From: Butyricicoccus sp. | GTDB taxonomy: Bacteria; Bacillota; Clostridia; Oscillospirales; Butyricicoccaceae | DNA length: 51,383 bases | Direction of reading: 5' to 3' | Assembly: GCA_017886875.1 (NCBI GenBank) | Contig: JAGHIZ010000014.1 | Coordinates: forward strand, 1-51,383 | Part shown: positions 43,564 to 51,383 of the stretch, piece after piece | Layout of the letters: every line of letters starts with the position of its first letter | Numbering within the stretch: position 1 is the first letter of the stretch | Program-made: the position numbers and the translations under genes | Notes under the pieces: generated by a model | Databases searched by the model: none | Seen by the model: only the letters and a program-made list of their open reading frames with translations | What the model was told of the DNA's origin: nothing

Positions 43564-44427
43564 ATGTTTAATAACGATTCAAAACAAAAACGCATAGATA
43601 TTTTTGAAGATACTCTTTATTTATGTCAAAAAGATGAAAATTTAAAAAACTCTGTACAAAACTCTATAAAAAATCAGATTTTAATAAAAGAATGTAACAG
43701 CGTTGAAACTTCACCACCTAGATATGAAACAAAAGCTAAGATTATAGTTTCCAAAAAACGTAGTTTTGAAGCAGCTATGAATTATAAAGACCAAAAAGTA
43801 TGTGTACATAACTTTGCATCAGCTACAAATGCAGGAGGTGGAGTTACTAGAGGCTCTAATGCTCAAGAAGAATGTTTATGTAGATGTAGCACATTATATC
43901 CATGTATTAGTGATGAAAAAATTAAAAATGGTTTTCATAATGCACATAGAACTATGTTGCATAATGGTACATTGACTGTATTATATAATGATGATTGTAT
44001 TTATACACCAAATATAATTATTTTTAAATCTGATATAAGTTTTCCTGAACTTTTACCAAGTGATAAATGGCAAACTGTCGATATTATAACCTGTGCTGCA
44101 CCAAATTTAAGAGAACGTCCAAGTAATGCTATGAACCCAATCTCAAGCAAACAAGCAGTTAAAATTAATAATGCTGATTTAAAAGCCTTACATACAAAAC
44201 GTGCAAACAGAATTTTAGATATTGCAAAAAATAACGGTGCAGAAGTTATTATTTTAGGTGCTTTTGGCTGTGGGGCATTTCAAAACCCTCCACAGATTGT
44301 TGCAGAAGGTATTTTAGAAGCTATTAAACAGCATATATATGATTTTAAAGTTATAGAATTTGCTATTTATTGCAGTCCTAGAGATAGTCAAAATTATGAA
44401 GTCTTTAATAGATATTTTAACTTTTGA
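43564..44427 (+). CDS. Bacterial-type poly(ADP-ribose) glycohydrolase (TIGR02452)
   Basis: 287 aa from ATG at 43564, chosen over 43555 for spacing to AAGAGG. The macro-domain signature ASATNAGGGVTRGSNAQEE near 97-115 contains the GGG-x(6)-QEE catalytic glutamates, and LGAFGCGAFQNPPQ near 230 is the ligand loop. It removes ADP-ribose from targets. With KptA (makes a cyclic ADP-ribose phosphate) and DUF1810 it forms an ADP-ribose-themed cluster. Confidence 0.88.
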   Translation: MFNNDSKQKRIDIFEDTLYLCQKDENLKNSVQNSIKNQILIKECNSVETSPPRYETKAKIIVSKKRSFEAAMNYKDQKVCVHNFASATNAGGGVTRGSNAQEECLCRCSTLYPCISDEKIKNGFHNAHRTMLHNGTLTVLYNDDCIYTPNIIIFKSDISFPELLPSDKWQTVDIITCAAPNLRERPSNAMNPISSKQAVKINNADLKALHTKRANRILDIAKNNGAEVIILGAFGCGAFQNPPQIVAEGILEAIKQHIYDFKVIEFAIYCSPRDSQNYEVFNRYFNF

Positions 44428-44477
44428 TGATAAGATGATAATTTTACATCATTATGTATTTGATTAGTAAAATAAAA

Positions 44478-44522
44478 ACCCTATTACCAATAATGTTACA
44501 AATGCATTTAAGGTGATAGGGT
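44478..44522 (+). terminator. Hairpin after the PARG-like gene
   Basis: ACCCTAT / ATAGGGT stem with neighbouring TACC/GGTG pairing and a long loop, followed by TTTTATTTTTAT. The remaining bases to 44666 are AT-rich with nothing seen. Confidence 0.5.
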
Positions 44523-44666
44523 ACTTTTATTTTTATATGCCAAGTATTGTAAATACTTTATTTTATATGAAATTTTCTTTTACCCAATGTTTAATTTTTA
44601 TCAATATCAATAAAATATTTAAGATAAAATTTTCATATTAACCCTCATAGTACAATTTATGTGTTC

Positions 44667-45458
44667 TCATGTTTTTGGATTTAAATAAGTAATTGGATTT
44701 TGAGCTTTTTGATTTAATTTCAATTTTGCTATGGACTTTCCACAGTAGAAAGATTGATTTTCATCATGTGAAAGTCCTTTTTCAAAATTATCATCTATAA
44801 AAAAAATACGATTTTTCATCTTCTCTGTCAAAATCTCATTTGGTCTTGGACGTTTCTCCAATGCATCTTCACACTTATACCATTTGGTTGGCTTATACAC
44901 TGCAACAATTAAAGAATTATACACACCAAAGACATAATCAACAGACCTTGCATTATTAATTGAAGCTCGCCATATACCTCGTACAGAATCATAAAGTTCT
45001 TTGGCAGAGATATTTTTTTGATAGAGCTTATTTATTTTGATAACCATTATTTTATGCTTAATATCATTTTGACAAAGTTCTTCTGCACCATATATTCTTT
45101 CAAAATCTTCTACCAACAAAGCACCTGTGGAATGATGTCCAACAATAATGTTGGTAAGGCTATAATCATTCATATAATTAAATGCGTTAATCAATGATGC
45201 TTCTGCCGCAAAAGCTTCTGCTTCAGTAAGATTGCTGTTTATTATTATCTTCTTAACCTCTAATCCCATATCATTGATTTCAAAAATAGTTTTCAGTTTA
45301 CTATTGCTTTGATTATTCAAACTTTCTTTTTCATGTTCAAAGACTCTATTTCTTGTACCCTTACCTATATAAAATATCTTATTTGTTCTTGGGTCAATTA
45401 AGCCATACACATAATAATCCCCCAATGAAATCAAACTCTTTTCTGAAAAAACTTGCAT
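44667..45458 (-). CDS. LEM-3-like GIY-YIG domain protein
   Basis: 263 aa from ATG at 45458 (MQVFSEKSLI), which has GAAAGGA upstream. YVYGLIDPRTNKIFYIGKGT near 16 is the GIY-YIG core and LTEAEAFAAEASLINAF near 80 holds the catalytic glutamate. A second conserved domain covers about 120-240. Likely a DNA or RNA endonuclease; single gene unit. Confidence 0.8.
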   Translation of the reverse strand: MQVFSEKSLISLGDYYVYGLIDPRTNKIFYIGKGTRNRVFEHEKESLNNQSNSKLKTIFEINDMGLEVKKIIINSNLTEAEAFAAEASLINAFNYMNDYSLTNIIVGHHSTGALLVEDFERIYGAEELCQNDIKHKIMVIKINKLYQKNISAKELYDSVRGIWRASINNARSVDYVFGVYNSLIVAVYKPTKWYKCEDALEKRPRPNEILTEKMKNRIFFIDDNFEKGLSHDENQSFYCGKSIAKLKLNQKAQNPITYLNPKT

Positions 45459-45553
45459 AATGATAATCCTTTCTATTATCACAAACTTTAACATTATCAA
45501 TATTTACGATAACAAATTTATTATAGCAATATATTTACTAAATGAATACTATT

Positions 45554-45583
45554 TTCCCTCTGCCTACAAAAAGACAGAGGGAA
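45554..45583. terminator. Terminator at the end of the conjugation operon segment
   Basis: TTCCCTCTG / CAGAGGGAA stem-loop next to the stop of the 45587 gene. Confidence 0.75.
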
Positions 45584-45586
45584 TTT

Positions 45587-47644
45587 TTAATAACTTGGCA
45601 ATCCAAAACCATAAATATCTTCATCGCCTATTGGATAATATCTTTGTTTGCAAGCATCGCTTGAATTGCCTTCAACTGTGTAAATAATGCCATTTTCAAC
45701 CCTATCTACTATGCCTACATGGTCAGTTTTGCCATCACCTTGCCAATCAAAAAAGATAATATCACCAGATTTCGGCTCATAACTGCTACTTTGCCATTGT
45801 CCTCTTTCTTTGAACCATGCTTCACCAGTTGTACAAGCTGAAAATCTTGGAATAATTCCTGCATCAAGATAACCACATTCATTTGCACACCAACTAACAA
45901 AACAAGCACACCATTCAACACGACTGCTAAACCCATACCATGACCAATAAGGCTGACCTCCTACATTTCCAACCTGTGAAAGTGCAATTTCAACAATAAA
46001 TCTGTTACCTATACCGCCAAATCCTTTACCATAAGGGTAATAACGCAGTACATGAGGAACATATTCTTTATCGCCATAATTTGACCAGCCTAACTTTTTA
46101 GCCATCATTTCGGAAAATTCTACTGCATTTGCATATGAATAACCACCATAATTTTTAACTGCCCATGAAATATATCCATTGCCAAAGTTATATCCTTGCA
46201 ATGCTAGTTTTATATTCTCCATATCAATCGGACTTTCAACTTTTGCCTGCTCTAAACAGGCTGCTAAGTTCTGTATACCCACATCTATTGAATATTCTGG
46301 GTCAGTTATTCCGTTTGGCGTATTAGGATATTTTGTGTTAAAACCACATTCTGATGCTTGCATTGGGTCATTACCTTGTCCGCCGCTTTCCTGCATCATG
46401 ACCGCCTTTATAAGCTCAACATAGTCTGGTATTCCATGTTCTTCAGCATATATTCGTATAAGCGGCTCATAAGCATTAACTTCTTCACTGACAGGAGTAT
46501 AACTGTTTTCGGTATCTCTTATCATAACCAATGCACCGCCTAAAACCACAACAACAAGTATAATAAGTATAGCTATCCAACCACCTGCTGCAATCGCAGC
46601 CATTAATGCTTTTATACTAGCTGCTGTTGCTTTTACTGCTGCAATAGTTGCTTTAACTATGGCTTTAGCCGCTGCTGCAGTAGCTTTTGCAGCCTTTATA
46701 CCAAGTTGTTTTACCATAAAAGCAGTGTGCTTTGCAGTTCTCATTGCTGTAACACTACTTTTACCTACCGCTTTTGCGGTTTGTCCAGTGGTTTTGACAG
46801 CTACTTTTGCTGTTTGCTCGGAAGTTTTTATTGTTTTACCTGTTGCTTTAACTGTTTTTGTGGCTTTTTTCTTTATTTTCAGCCTGTTTTGAGCTTTTTT
46901 AATCTTTATATCTGATTTCTTTCTTGTTTTAATAGCTTTTTTACCATTAAAAATATGATTAGATAAAGATTTTTGAAGTGGTGGTTTAGTAAACTGTGGT
47001 TTTGTCGCAAGTTGTTTTGTGCTCTCCTTATTTGCAGTTTTAATTGTAGAATTTGCAATGTTTCGAGATACAATCGTTCTATTTTTAAGTCTATAACGCA
47101 TTTGTGTGCGTCTTATATATTGCCTTTTTGCGAGTTTTCGACCTTGTTCAGCTGCATTTTGGGTATTTTTAATTGTTTCTTTGGTCTTTATATTATTTTC
47201 AATGGTTCTGGCTTTGTTATGTATATTATCTTTTGTTTTAGGTGCGTTACAATCTCTTGTTTTGATTGCGTTTTGACCTGAATTTTCCTTGGTTTTTATA
47301 GCATTTTCTGGTTTTTCTTGGCTTTCTTGAGTTTGTTGGGTTTGTTGGGTTTCTTGGGTTTTGTTAAGTCTTTTTTTGTCTTCTTTTAATTTTTTCTTTA
47401 TAGATTTCTGTTTTGAGCGTATAAACCGTCTTTTTCCTGCTTCATATGCCGTATCTACCGATTTATAAGCTATGTCTGATGATTTTTTTTGAAGTTTATC
47501 TTCTGGCTTTTCTTCGTCTTTTTCGGTTTGTTCTCTGACAAAATCCCTAGAACGAATATAACTATTTCTCACCTTTTTGCCCAGTAAACCAGCTTTATCT
47601 AAAACCTTTATATTTTTCTTGTGTTCTCGCTGTTTTATATCCAT
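45587..47644 (-). CDS. Conjugation-module lytic transglycosylase/CHAP hydrolase
   Basis: 685 aa. The first 350 residues are very basic, rich in Lys/Thr repeats (KTKENS, TVKATGK, TGQTAK). A membrane segment follows (GGWIAILIILVVVVLGGALV near 355). A lysozyme-like domain covers about 400-510 (VMMQESGGQGNDPMQASE), then a CHAP-type peptidase with the cysteine in WCACFVSWC near 580 and DHVGIVD near 645. It would open peptidoglycan for the transfer channel. The equivalent follows VirB4 in Tn1549/CTn-type elements. Confidence 0.88.
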   Translation of the reverse strand: MDIKQREHKKNIKVLDKAGLLGKKVRNSYIRSRDFVREQTEKDEEKPEDKLQKKSSDIAYKSVDTAYEAGKRRFIRSKQKSIKKKLKEDKKRLNKTQETQQTQQTQESQEKPENAIKTKENSGQNAIKTRDCNAPKTKDNIHNKARTIENNIKTKETIKNTQNAAEQGRKLAKRQYIRRTQMRYRLKNRTIVSRNIANSTIKTANKESTKQLATKPQFTKPPLQKSLSNHIFNGKKAIKTRKKSDIKIKKAQNRLKIKKKATKTVKATGKTIKTSEQTAKVAVKTTGQTAKAVGKSSVTAMRTAKHTAFMVKQLGIKAAKATAAAAKAIVKATIAAVKATAASIKALMAAIAAGGWIAILIILVVVVLGGALVMIRDTENSYTPVSEEVNAYEPLIRIYAEEHGIPDYVELIKAVMMQESGGQGNDPMQASECGFNTKYPNTPNGITDPEYSIDVGIQNLAACLEQAKVESPIDMENIKLALQGYNFGNGYISWAVKNYGGYSYANAVEFSEMMAKKLGWSNYGDKEYVPHVLRYYPYGKGFGGIGNRFIVEIALSQVGNVGGQPYWSWYGFSSRVEWCACFVSWCANECGYLDAGIIPRFSACTTGEAWFKERGQWQSSSYEPKSGDIIFFDWQGDGKTDHVGIVDRVENGIIYTVEGNSSDACKQRYYPIGDEDIYGFGLPSY

Positions 47645-47656
47645 AACTTATCACCA

Positions 47657-50008
47657 TCATTCGTTTTTCTTTAGAAACGTAGAGAATTTACCCTCATTTG
47701 GTCGAGTTGTCATAAGCTCATACAGTTTTGTGTCTTGTGGAAAACGATTTACAAAAGGTACTAAAGCACTACCGTATTTTATTAAACCACAACCTGCTGG
47801 AACATCGGTTATATGTGCCATTTGTTCAGGTGAAATATTTAATAGCTTTGCAATCTTTTCTCTATCTGGTGGAGCTTGATTTAACATTACTATAAATTCT
47901 GAGTTTGAAAGCATAGTTCTTGATTGTACGCTATCAAGCAAGTAATCAACGTTTTGAGTTATGCCTGTCGGATAGGCATTTCTCTTACGAAATTGACGCC
48001 ATGCACTGTTAAAAAAGGCTGCACTATATTCATTTTGAAACATGATATGAAACTCATCTACAAATATATGGGTGCGTTTGCCCTTTTTCCAGTTAAGAGT
48101 AACCCTGTTTAACATTGTGTCAGTGATTACTAAATGACCTATTGCCCTTAACTGCTCACCAAGTCCATGAATATCAAAAACAACCACTCTTTTATCAAGA
48201 TTTACAGTGCTTTTATGTCCGAAAATATCAAGTGAGCCTGTGGTGAATAACTCCAAAGATAGTGCAATATCTTTTGCTATTGCCTCTGGCTGTTCAAGCA
48301 ATTTTTCTCTAAGCGTACAAAGTGTTGGCACAAGTCCAGACTGTTCTGCGTCATGATAAACAGCTGCTATACATCTATCAATAATAGATTTTTGTTGCGG
48401 TCCGACACCTTTTGGGTCAATTCGCTCTATAAGCGACATAATAAATTGAGATTTTATAACAATAGGATTGTTCTCACCGTAACCATCGACCATATACATA
48501 GCATTTAACTTATCTTCTCCATCTGCTGCTACACGAACAACGGTTGATATGTTTTCACCCATAGCCTCAGCAAGTGGGGCATACTCGCCTTCAGGGTCGC
48601 AGATAAGTATATCATCATCAGTATTCAAAATAAGAAATGCTATATGTTCTTTCGCACTGAACGACTTACCAGAACCAGGAACACCTAACAGAAATGCTGA
48701 CTGGTTAAGTAGATTTTCTTTATTGCACATAATAAGATTATGTGAGATTGCATTTTCTCCAAAGTAAATGCCGCCTTTATCCATAATTTCTTGTACTTTA
48801 AAAGGCATAAAAACCGCTAAACTTTCGGTTGTAAGCGTTCTAAAAGTATTTATTTTGCGTATTCCGATAGGTAAAACAGTATTTAAACCATCAGTTTGCT
48901 GATATTTTAAGACAGCCATTTGACACATATTCTCTCTTGCAATAGCAAGCATACTTTCGGTGAGTGCTTTTAATTCTTCTTTAGAATCTGCGGTCAGTGC
49001 AACTGTTAAAACGGCAAGCATCATTCTTTGGTCACGAGTTGTAATATCGTCCAAAAATTCTTTACTTTCCTTGCGTTGTAGCTCCATATCATAAGGAATT
49101 ACAGCCGAAAAGTTATTGTTTGCATTTTGTCTGCGTTGCCAGTTTGTTATATTTGTTTCTACACCAAGTAATTTTCTTTCGACCTCTCCAACTGCTTCAT
49201 CAGTTGGAATAGATAAAATATCTATGGATAACATCATATTATGGCTTAAATTGGTCATATCTGTAACCATTTTATCTTTTATATAGGACGCATAATCTTT
49301 TAAGAATAATATTCTGCAATATTTCTCACCTAGCTTTATATAATCACTGCTTCTCTCGATGTAATCAGGACAAATATAATCCTTAAAATCATGCCCTTTT
49401 CGTGCCATATCTGCCATATCAAAATGAAAATTACCTTCATCGTTTGGTCGATAAAAGTCATGCAAAATACGAAGTCTTTCTATTGTATTTAGTGCAAAAC
49501 AGCGTGAGCCAAGACCTGCAAAATGTGTGGCAAGCTCGGCTTCAACACGAATAAAATATGTTCTTGCTTCTTCAACACTGCTTTTATAAATTGACACTGT
49601 AAACATCTTTTCTTGAACTATTCCATTTCCATTGGTAGCTTTCTCAAGCAACATATTATTATATTCTTTGCGGTATATATCTAGGTCATCGCCACGCATT
49701 TCCATTAGAATAGATTTCTCAAAATTACATTTATTCATTCGATGATTATAGATAGTAAGTTTGGTTGTTGCACTGCTGTCTAAACTGTTTAAAAGTGCCG
49801 CATATCTTAAAAACATACTCTCTTTATCATCTTTTGATGCTACCATGTAGTTAATATCATTAAAACGGAATGTTTTTGAATATCTATTTCCAGTCTTGAA
49901 AATGCCATCTTTCCAAATACATTCTATGGGAATTATATCTCGCACACTTCGTGGAATTTTATATTTTTCTTTATCTTGCTTTAAAATGGTTTTTAAACTT
50001 TTTAACAT
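47657..50008 (-). CDS. virB4: VirB4/TraE-type conjugation ATPase
   Basis: 783 aa. Walker A GVPGSGKSFSAKEH near residue 446, Walker B HIFVDEFHIMF near 650 and ITQNVDYLLDS near 690. ATG at 50008 with AGGAGA upstream. Powers assembly and transfer in the type IV secretion channel. Confidence 0.93.
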   Translation of the reverse strand: MLKSLKTILKQDKEKYKIPRSVRDIIPIECIWKDGIFKTGNRYSKTFRFNDINYMVASKDDKESMFLRYAALLNSLDSSATTKLTIYNHRMNKCNFEKSILMEMRGDDLDIYRKEYNNMLLEKATNGNGIVQEKMFTVSIYKSSVEEARTYFIRVEAELATHFAGLGSRCFALNTIERLRILHDFYRPNDEGNFHFDMADMARKGHDFKDYICPDYIERSSDYIKLGEKYCRILFLKDYASYIKDKMVTDMTNLSHNMMLSIDILSIPTDEAVGEVERKLLGVETNITNWQRRQNANNNFSAVIPYDMELQRKESKEFLDDITTRDQRMMLAVLTVALTADSKEELKALTESMLAIARENMCQMAVLKYQQTDGLNTVLPIGIRKINTFRTLTTESLAVFMPFKVQEIMDKGGIYFGENAISHNLIMCNKENLLNQSAFLLGVPGSGKSFSAKEHIAFLILNTDDDILICDPEGEYAPLAEAMGENISTVVRVAADGEDKLNAMYMVDGYGENNPIVIKSQFIMSLIERIDPKGVGPQQKSIIDRCIAAVYHDAEQSGLVPTLCTLREKLLEQPEAIAKDIALSLELFTTGSLDIFGHKSTVNLDKRVVVFDIHGLGEQLRAIGHLVITDTMLNRVTLNWKKGKRTHIFVDEFHIMFQNEYSAAFFNSAWRQFRKRNAYPTGITQNVDYLLDSVQSRTMLSNSEFIVMLNQAPPDREKIAKLLNISPEQMAHITDVPAGCGLIKYGSALVPFVNRFPQDTKLYELMTTRPNEGKFSTFLKKNE

Positions 50009-50010
50009 TT

Positions 50011-50355
50011 TTACTTCTCCTGTTCTTTTAGTTTATCTTTTAAAACATCATAGTATAAGTTTGATGGCTTGAAGTATAATCGCTTTGGCTCTAAAATTTC
50101 TGACTTAAACCAAACCCAGATAAATTGTTCTGCGGTCATGCCATGATAACTTACAAATCCCAAAACTGCAAAAGGTGCTGCACCTAAGATACAAACCCAT
50201 GATAAAACCTCTATTCCAAAGTGCGGTTTTAAAAGAAAATATAAGCCTATTGCAACTCCAACCGCAAGCACTGTGAAAACAAATTGTCTGAGTGACAAAC
50301 CAAAAAATATTGATTCAGTATAGTTTCTTATCTCACGATTTATTTTTACTTCCAT
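50011..50355 (-). CDS. PrgI-family membrane protein
   Basis: 114 aa. Opens VKINREIRNYTESIFFGLSL, then two hydrophobic segments (about 25-44 and 52-72). PrgI proteins stand directly before VirB4 in Gram-positive elements, as here (2-base gap), and correspond to VirB3. Confidence 0.88.
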   Translation of the reverse strand: MEVKINREIRNYTESIFFGLSLRQFVFTVLAVGVAIGLYFLLKPHFGIEVLSWVCILGAAPFAVLGFVSYHGMTAEQFIWVWFKSEILEPKRLYFKPSNLYYDVLKDKLKEQEK

Positions 50356-50369
50356 AACACACTAACTCC

Positions 50370-51206
50370 TTATAAACCTAACATTTCATGTACAACTCTG
50401 TCGGACATTTTAACTGCTCCAACCAAAATTAGCATATTAAATACTAACTCACCGATATAGCTCCAAACCATAGTTACAGCAGCAACATCTGCATTGATTT
50501 CTGGCGGTGAACTTGCAAAAACAGAGAAAATTATGCAAGCTAAAACAATTACAACACCCTCCATACACACCGCAGCATAGCTTTTTATAAAACTTTTGCC
50601 TATATTTTGGCTTGGCTCACCTGCAAAAGCTGAAAGCGGAATTGGTGCAATCGCTGTATACATGAAAAGTTTAAAAAACCTACCATAAACGCTTAAAATC
50701 ATTACAAAAGACAGTACCCAGATTAAAAGTCCACCTATTAAAGTAATAGCCCAAAGAGGTATGCTTTCTAAAAATCCACATTCTTCAACTGCGGTCACAA
50801 TTTCCTCTGGTAAAACTGTTTGCTCTGTTGTTCCAAAGCCTGCTGTATTCATAACAACCGAGATAATACCCTGAATTATATCTAAAATTGCAAGCATTAA
50901 CTCCATTCCGTAAGTTATTGCACCTTTTGCAAGTGCAAAACGTACAAACATTTTAAAAACATGTTCTGGTCGTTTAACTTCGGTAAAACTGCCACAGGTT
51001 TTTATAACTCCTACAACAAAAAATACAACAAGCAGTGCATAACCTATTGACTGTAATGCACCATGTATATTTACAACAATAGACCATATTTGACCGCCTT
51101 TAAATTCTTCAGGTGACTGAGTTAAAATTTGCCATATTTCTGTAAGTTTGCCGTTCCAAACTGCTAGTGCATTTTCAAGATTTTGTACTACCCAGTTTTC
51201 TGATAT
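50370..51206 (-). CDS. VirB6-like conjugation membrane protein, apparent ATA start
   Basis: About 278 aa. The frame is open from 51206 to 50370, but between 51206 and the first ATG (50951) there is no ATG, GTG or TTG. The upstream 85 codons look like real protein (SENWVVQNLENALAVWNGKL, then a membrane segment ALLVVFFVVGVIKTC) and fit the start of VirB6-like homologues. GGAGG lies eight bases before ATA at 51206, so initiation at ATA is likely; a sequencing error or start mutation is the alternative. Several membrane segments follow. A start at 50951 would remove the conserved N-terminus. Confidence 0.75.
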   Translation of the reverse strand: MSENWVVQNLENALAVWNGKLTEIWQILTQSPEEFKGGQIWSIVVNIHGALQSIGYALLVVFFVVGVIKTCGSFTEVKRPEHVFKMFVRFALAKGAITYGMELMLAILDIIQGIISVVMNTAGFGTTEQTVLPEEIVTAVEECGFLESIPLWAITLIGGLLIWVLSFVMILSVYGRFFKLFMYTAIAPIPLSAFAGEPSQNIGKSFIKSYAAVCMEGVVIVLACIIFSVFASSPPEINADVAAVTMVWSYIGELVFNMLILVGAVKMSDRVVHEMLGL

Positions 51207-51221
51207 TTACTGCACCTCCTT

Positions 51222-51247
51222 AGAGGCAGAACAAAATATCTGCCTCT
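51222..51247. terminator. Hairpin upstream of the VirB6-like gene
   Basis: AGAGGCAG / CTGCCTCT stem just before the GGAGG of the 51206 start, between two genes of the same operon. On the plus strand it is followed by TTTTT; in the operon direction it has no T-tract, so it may be an mRNA processing or attenuation structure. Confidence 0.6.
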
Positions 51248-51266
51248 TTTTATATTTAACATAAAA

Positions 51267-51383
51267 TCAGCCACCTGTTATAAGAGTTAAAATTTCTTTT
51301 GTAAAAGCGATTACCAAACCGCCTGCAAGTGTCAAAAAACCATTAGAACGCTGTGATGGGTCGTGTGATTGTATGGATAAACC
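51267..51383 (-). CDS. Small membrane subunit of the conjugation module (3' part)
   Basis: The last 38 codons, cut by the right edge: GLSIQSHDPSQRSNGFLTLA, then a hydrophobic GGLVIAFTKEILTLITGG and stop. The place before VirB6 and the size fit Maff2/TrbC-like small pilin or channel proteins of clostridial elements. Confidence 0.6.
   Translation of the reverse strand, partial: GLSIQSHDPSQRSNGFLTLAGGLVIAFTKEILTLITGG

Overview
The window is low-GC DNA from a member of the Bacillota, most likely a gut-type clostridium. The grounds are AGGAGG-type ribosome binding sites, occasional TTG and GTG starts, very AT-rich intergenic DNA, and the closest recognisable relatives of the genes. No rRNA, tRNA or insertion sequence was seen. 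The right edge (about 45.6-51.4 kb) is the conjugation module of an integrative conjugative element: small membrane subunit, VirB6-like, PrgI, VirB4 and a CHAP/lytic hydrolase. The window as a whole therefore reads as the defence and cargo region of a mobile element.

Region 1 (1-24 kb) is the most unusual part. It holds a type III-D CRISPR operon (14462-23613: cas10, csx10, a double Cas7, csx19, a TIGR03986 RAMP, a CARF-only protein, a sigma-like protein, cas6). It also holds four accessory minus-strand transcription units: a possible ring-nuclease-like gene (460-822); a TerY-P triad (VWA protein, PIN-kinase-zinc ribbon, PP2C, small ORF; 1298-4922); topoisomerase III plus a leucine-rich repeat protein (5200-7679); and DUF697, beta-CASP nuclease, GrpE-like and Hsp70 (8304-13789). 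Each junction between units has the same layout: a bipartite ECF-promoter-like element firing left into the operon, a sigma-A promoter firing right into a CRISPR mini-array (type B repeat), and a terminator that abuts the next operon's end. The bipartite element CTGAAAAAA-N13-CGAGTAATAA occurs seven times with exactly the same 13-base spacing, including in front of the III-D operon. The III-D operon encodes a CARF-only protein next to a sigma-factor-like protein. My main hypothesis is a CRISPR-signal-controlled regulon in which cyclic oligoadenylate acts on the CARF/sigma pair, which switches on a kinase/phosphatase/chaperone/nuclease response.

Region 2 (23.7-30.8 kb) is a complete type III-A locus (cas6, csm1-5) on the minus strand, with its own repeat type (A). 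Three A arrays are present: one entering from the left edge, one leaderless between the two cas operons, and one reading directly into cas6. Neither locus has cas1/cas2 or a HEPN effector in this window. One A spacer matches the translation start of a sigma-like gene carried in the same window (33092), with a single synonymous difference.

Region 3 (30.9-45.5 kb) is mixed cargo: an antitoxin-like/Fic pair, MazF, a sigma-like regulator, a YolD-like/Y-family polymerase pair, a type I restriction-modification set (hsdM, hsdS, hsdR plus two small unknowns), a cluster of NAD/ADP-ribose-related enzymes (KptA, DUF1810, PARG-like) and a GIY-YIG protein. All functions are read from sequence motifs by eye; no database search was run.
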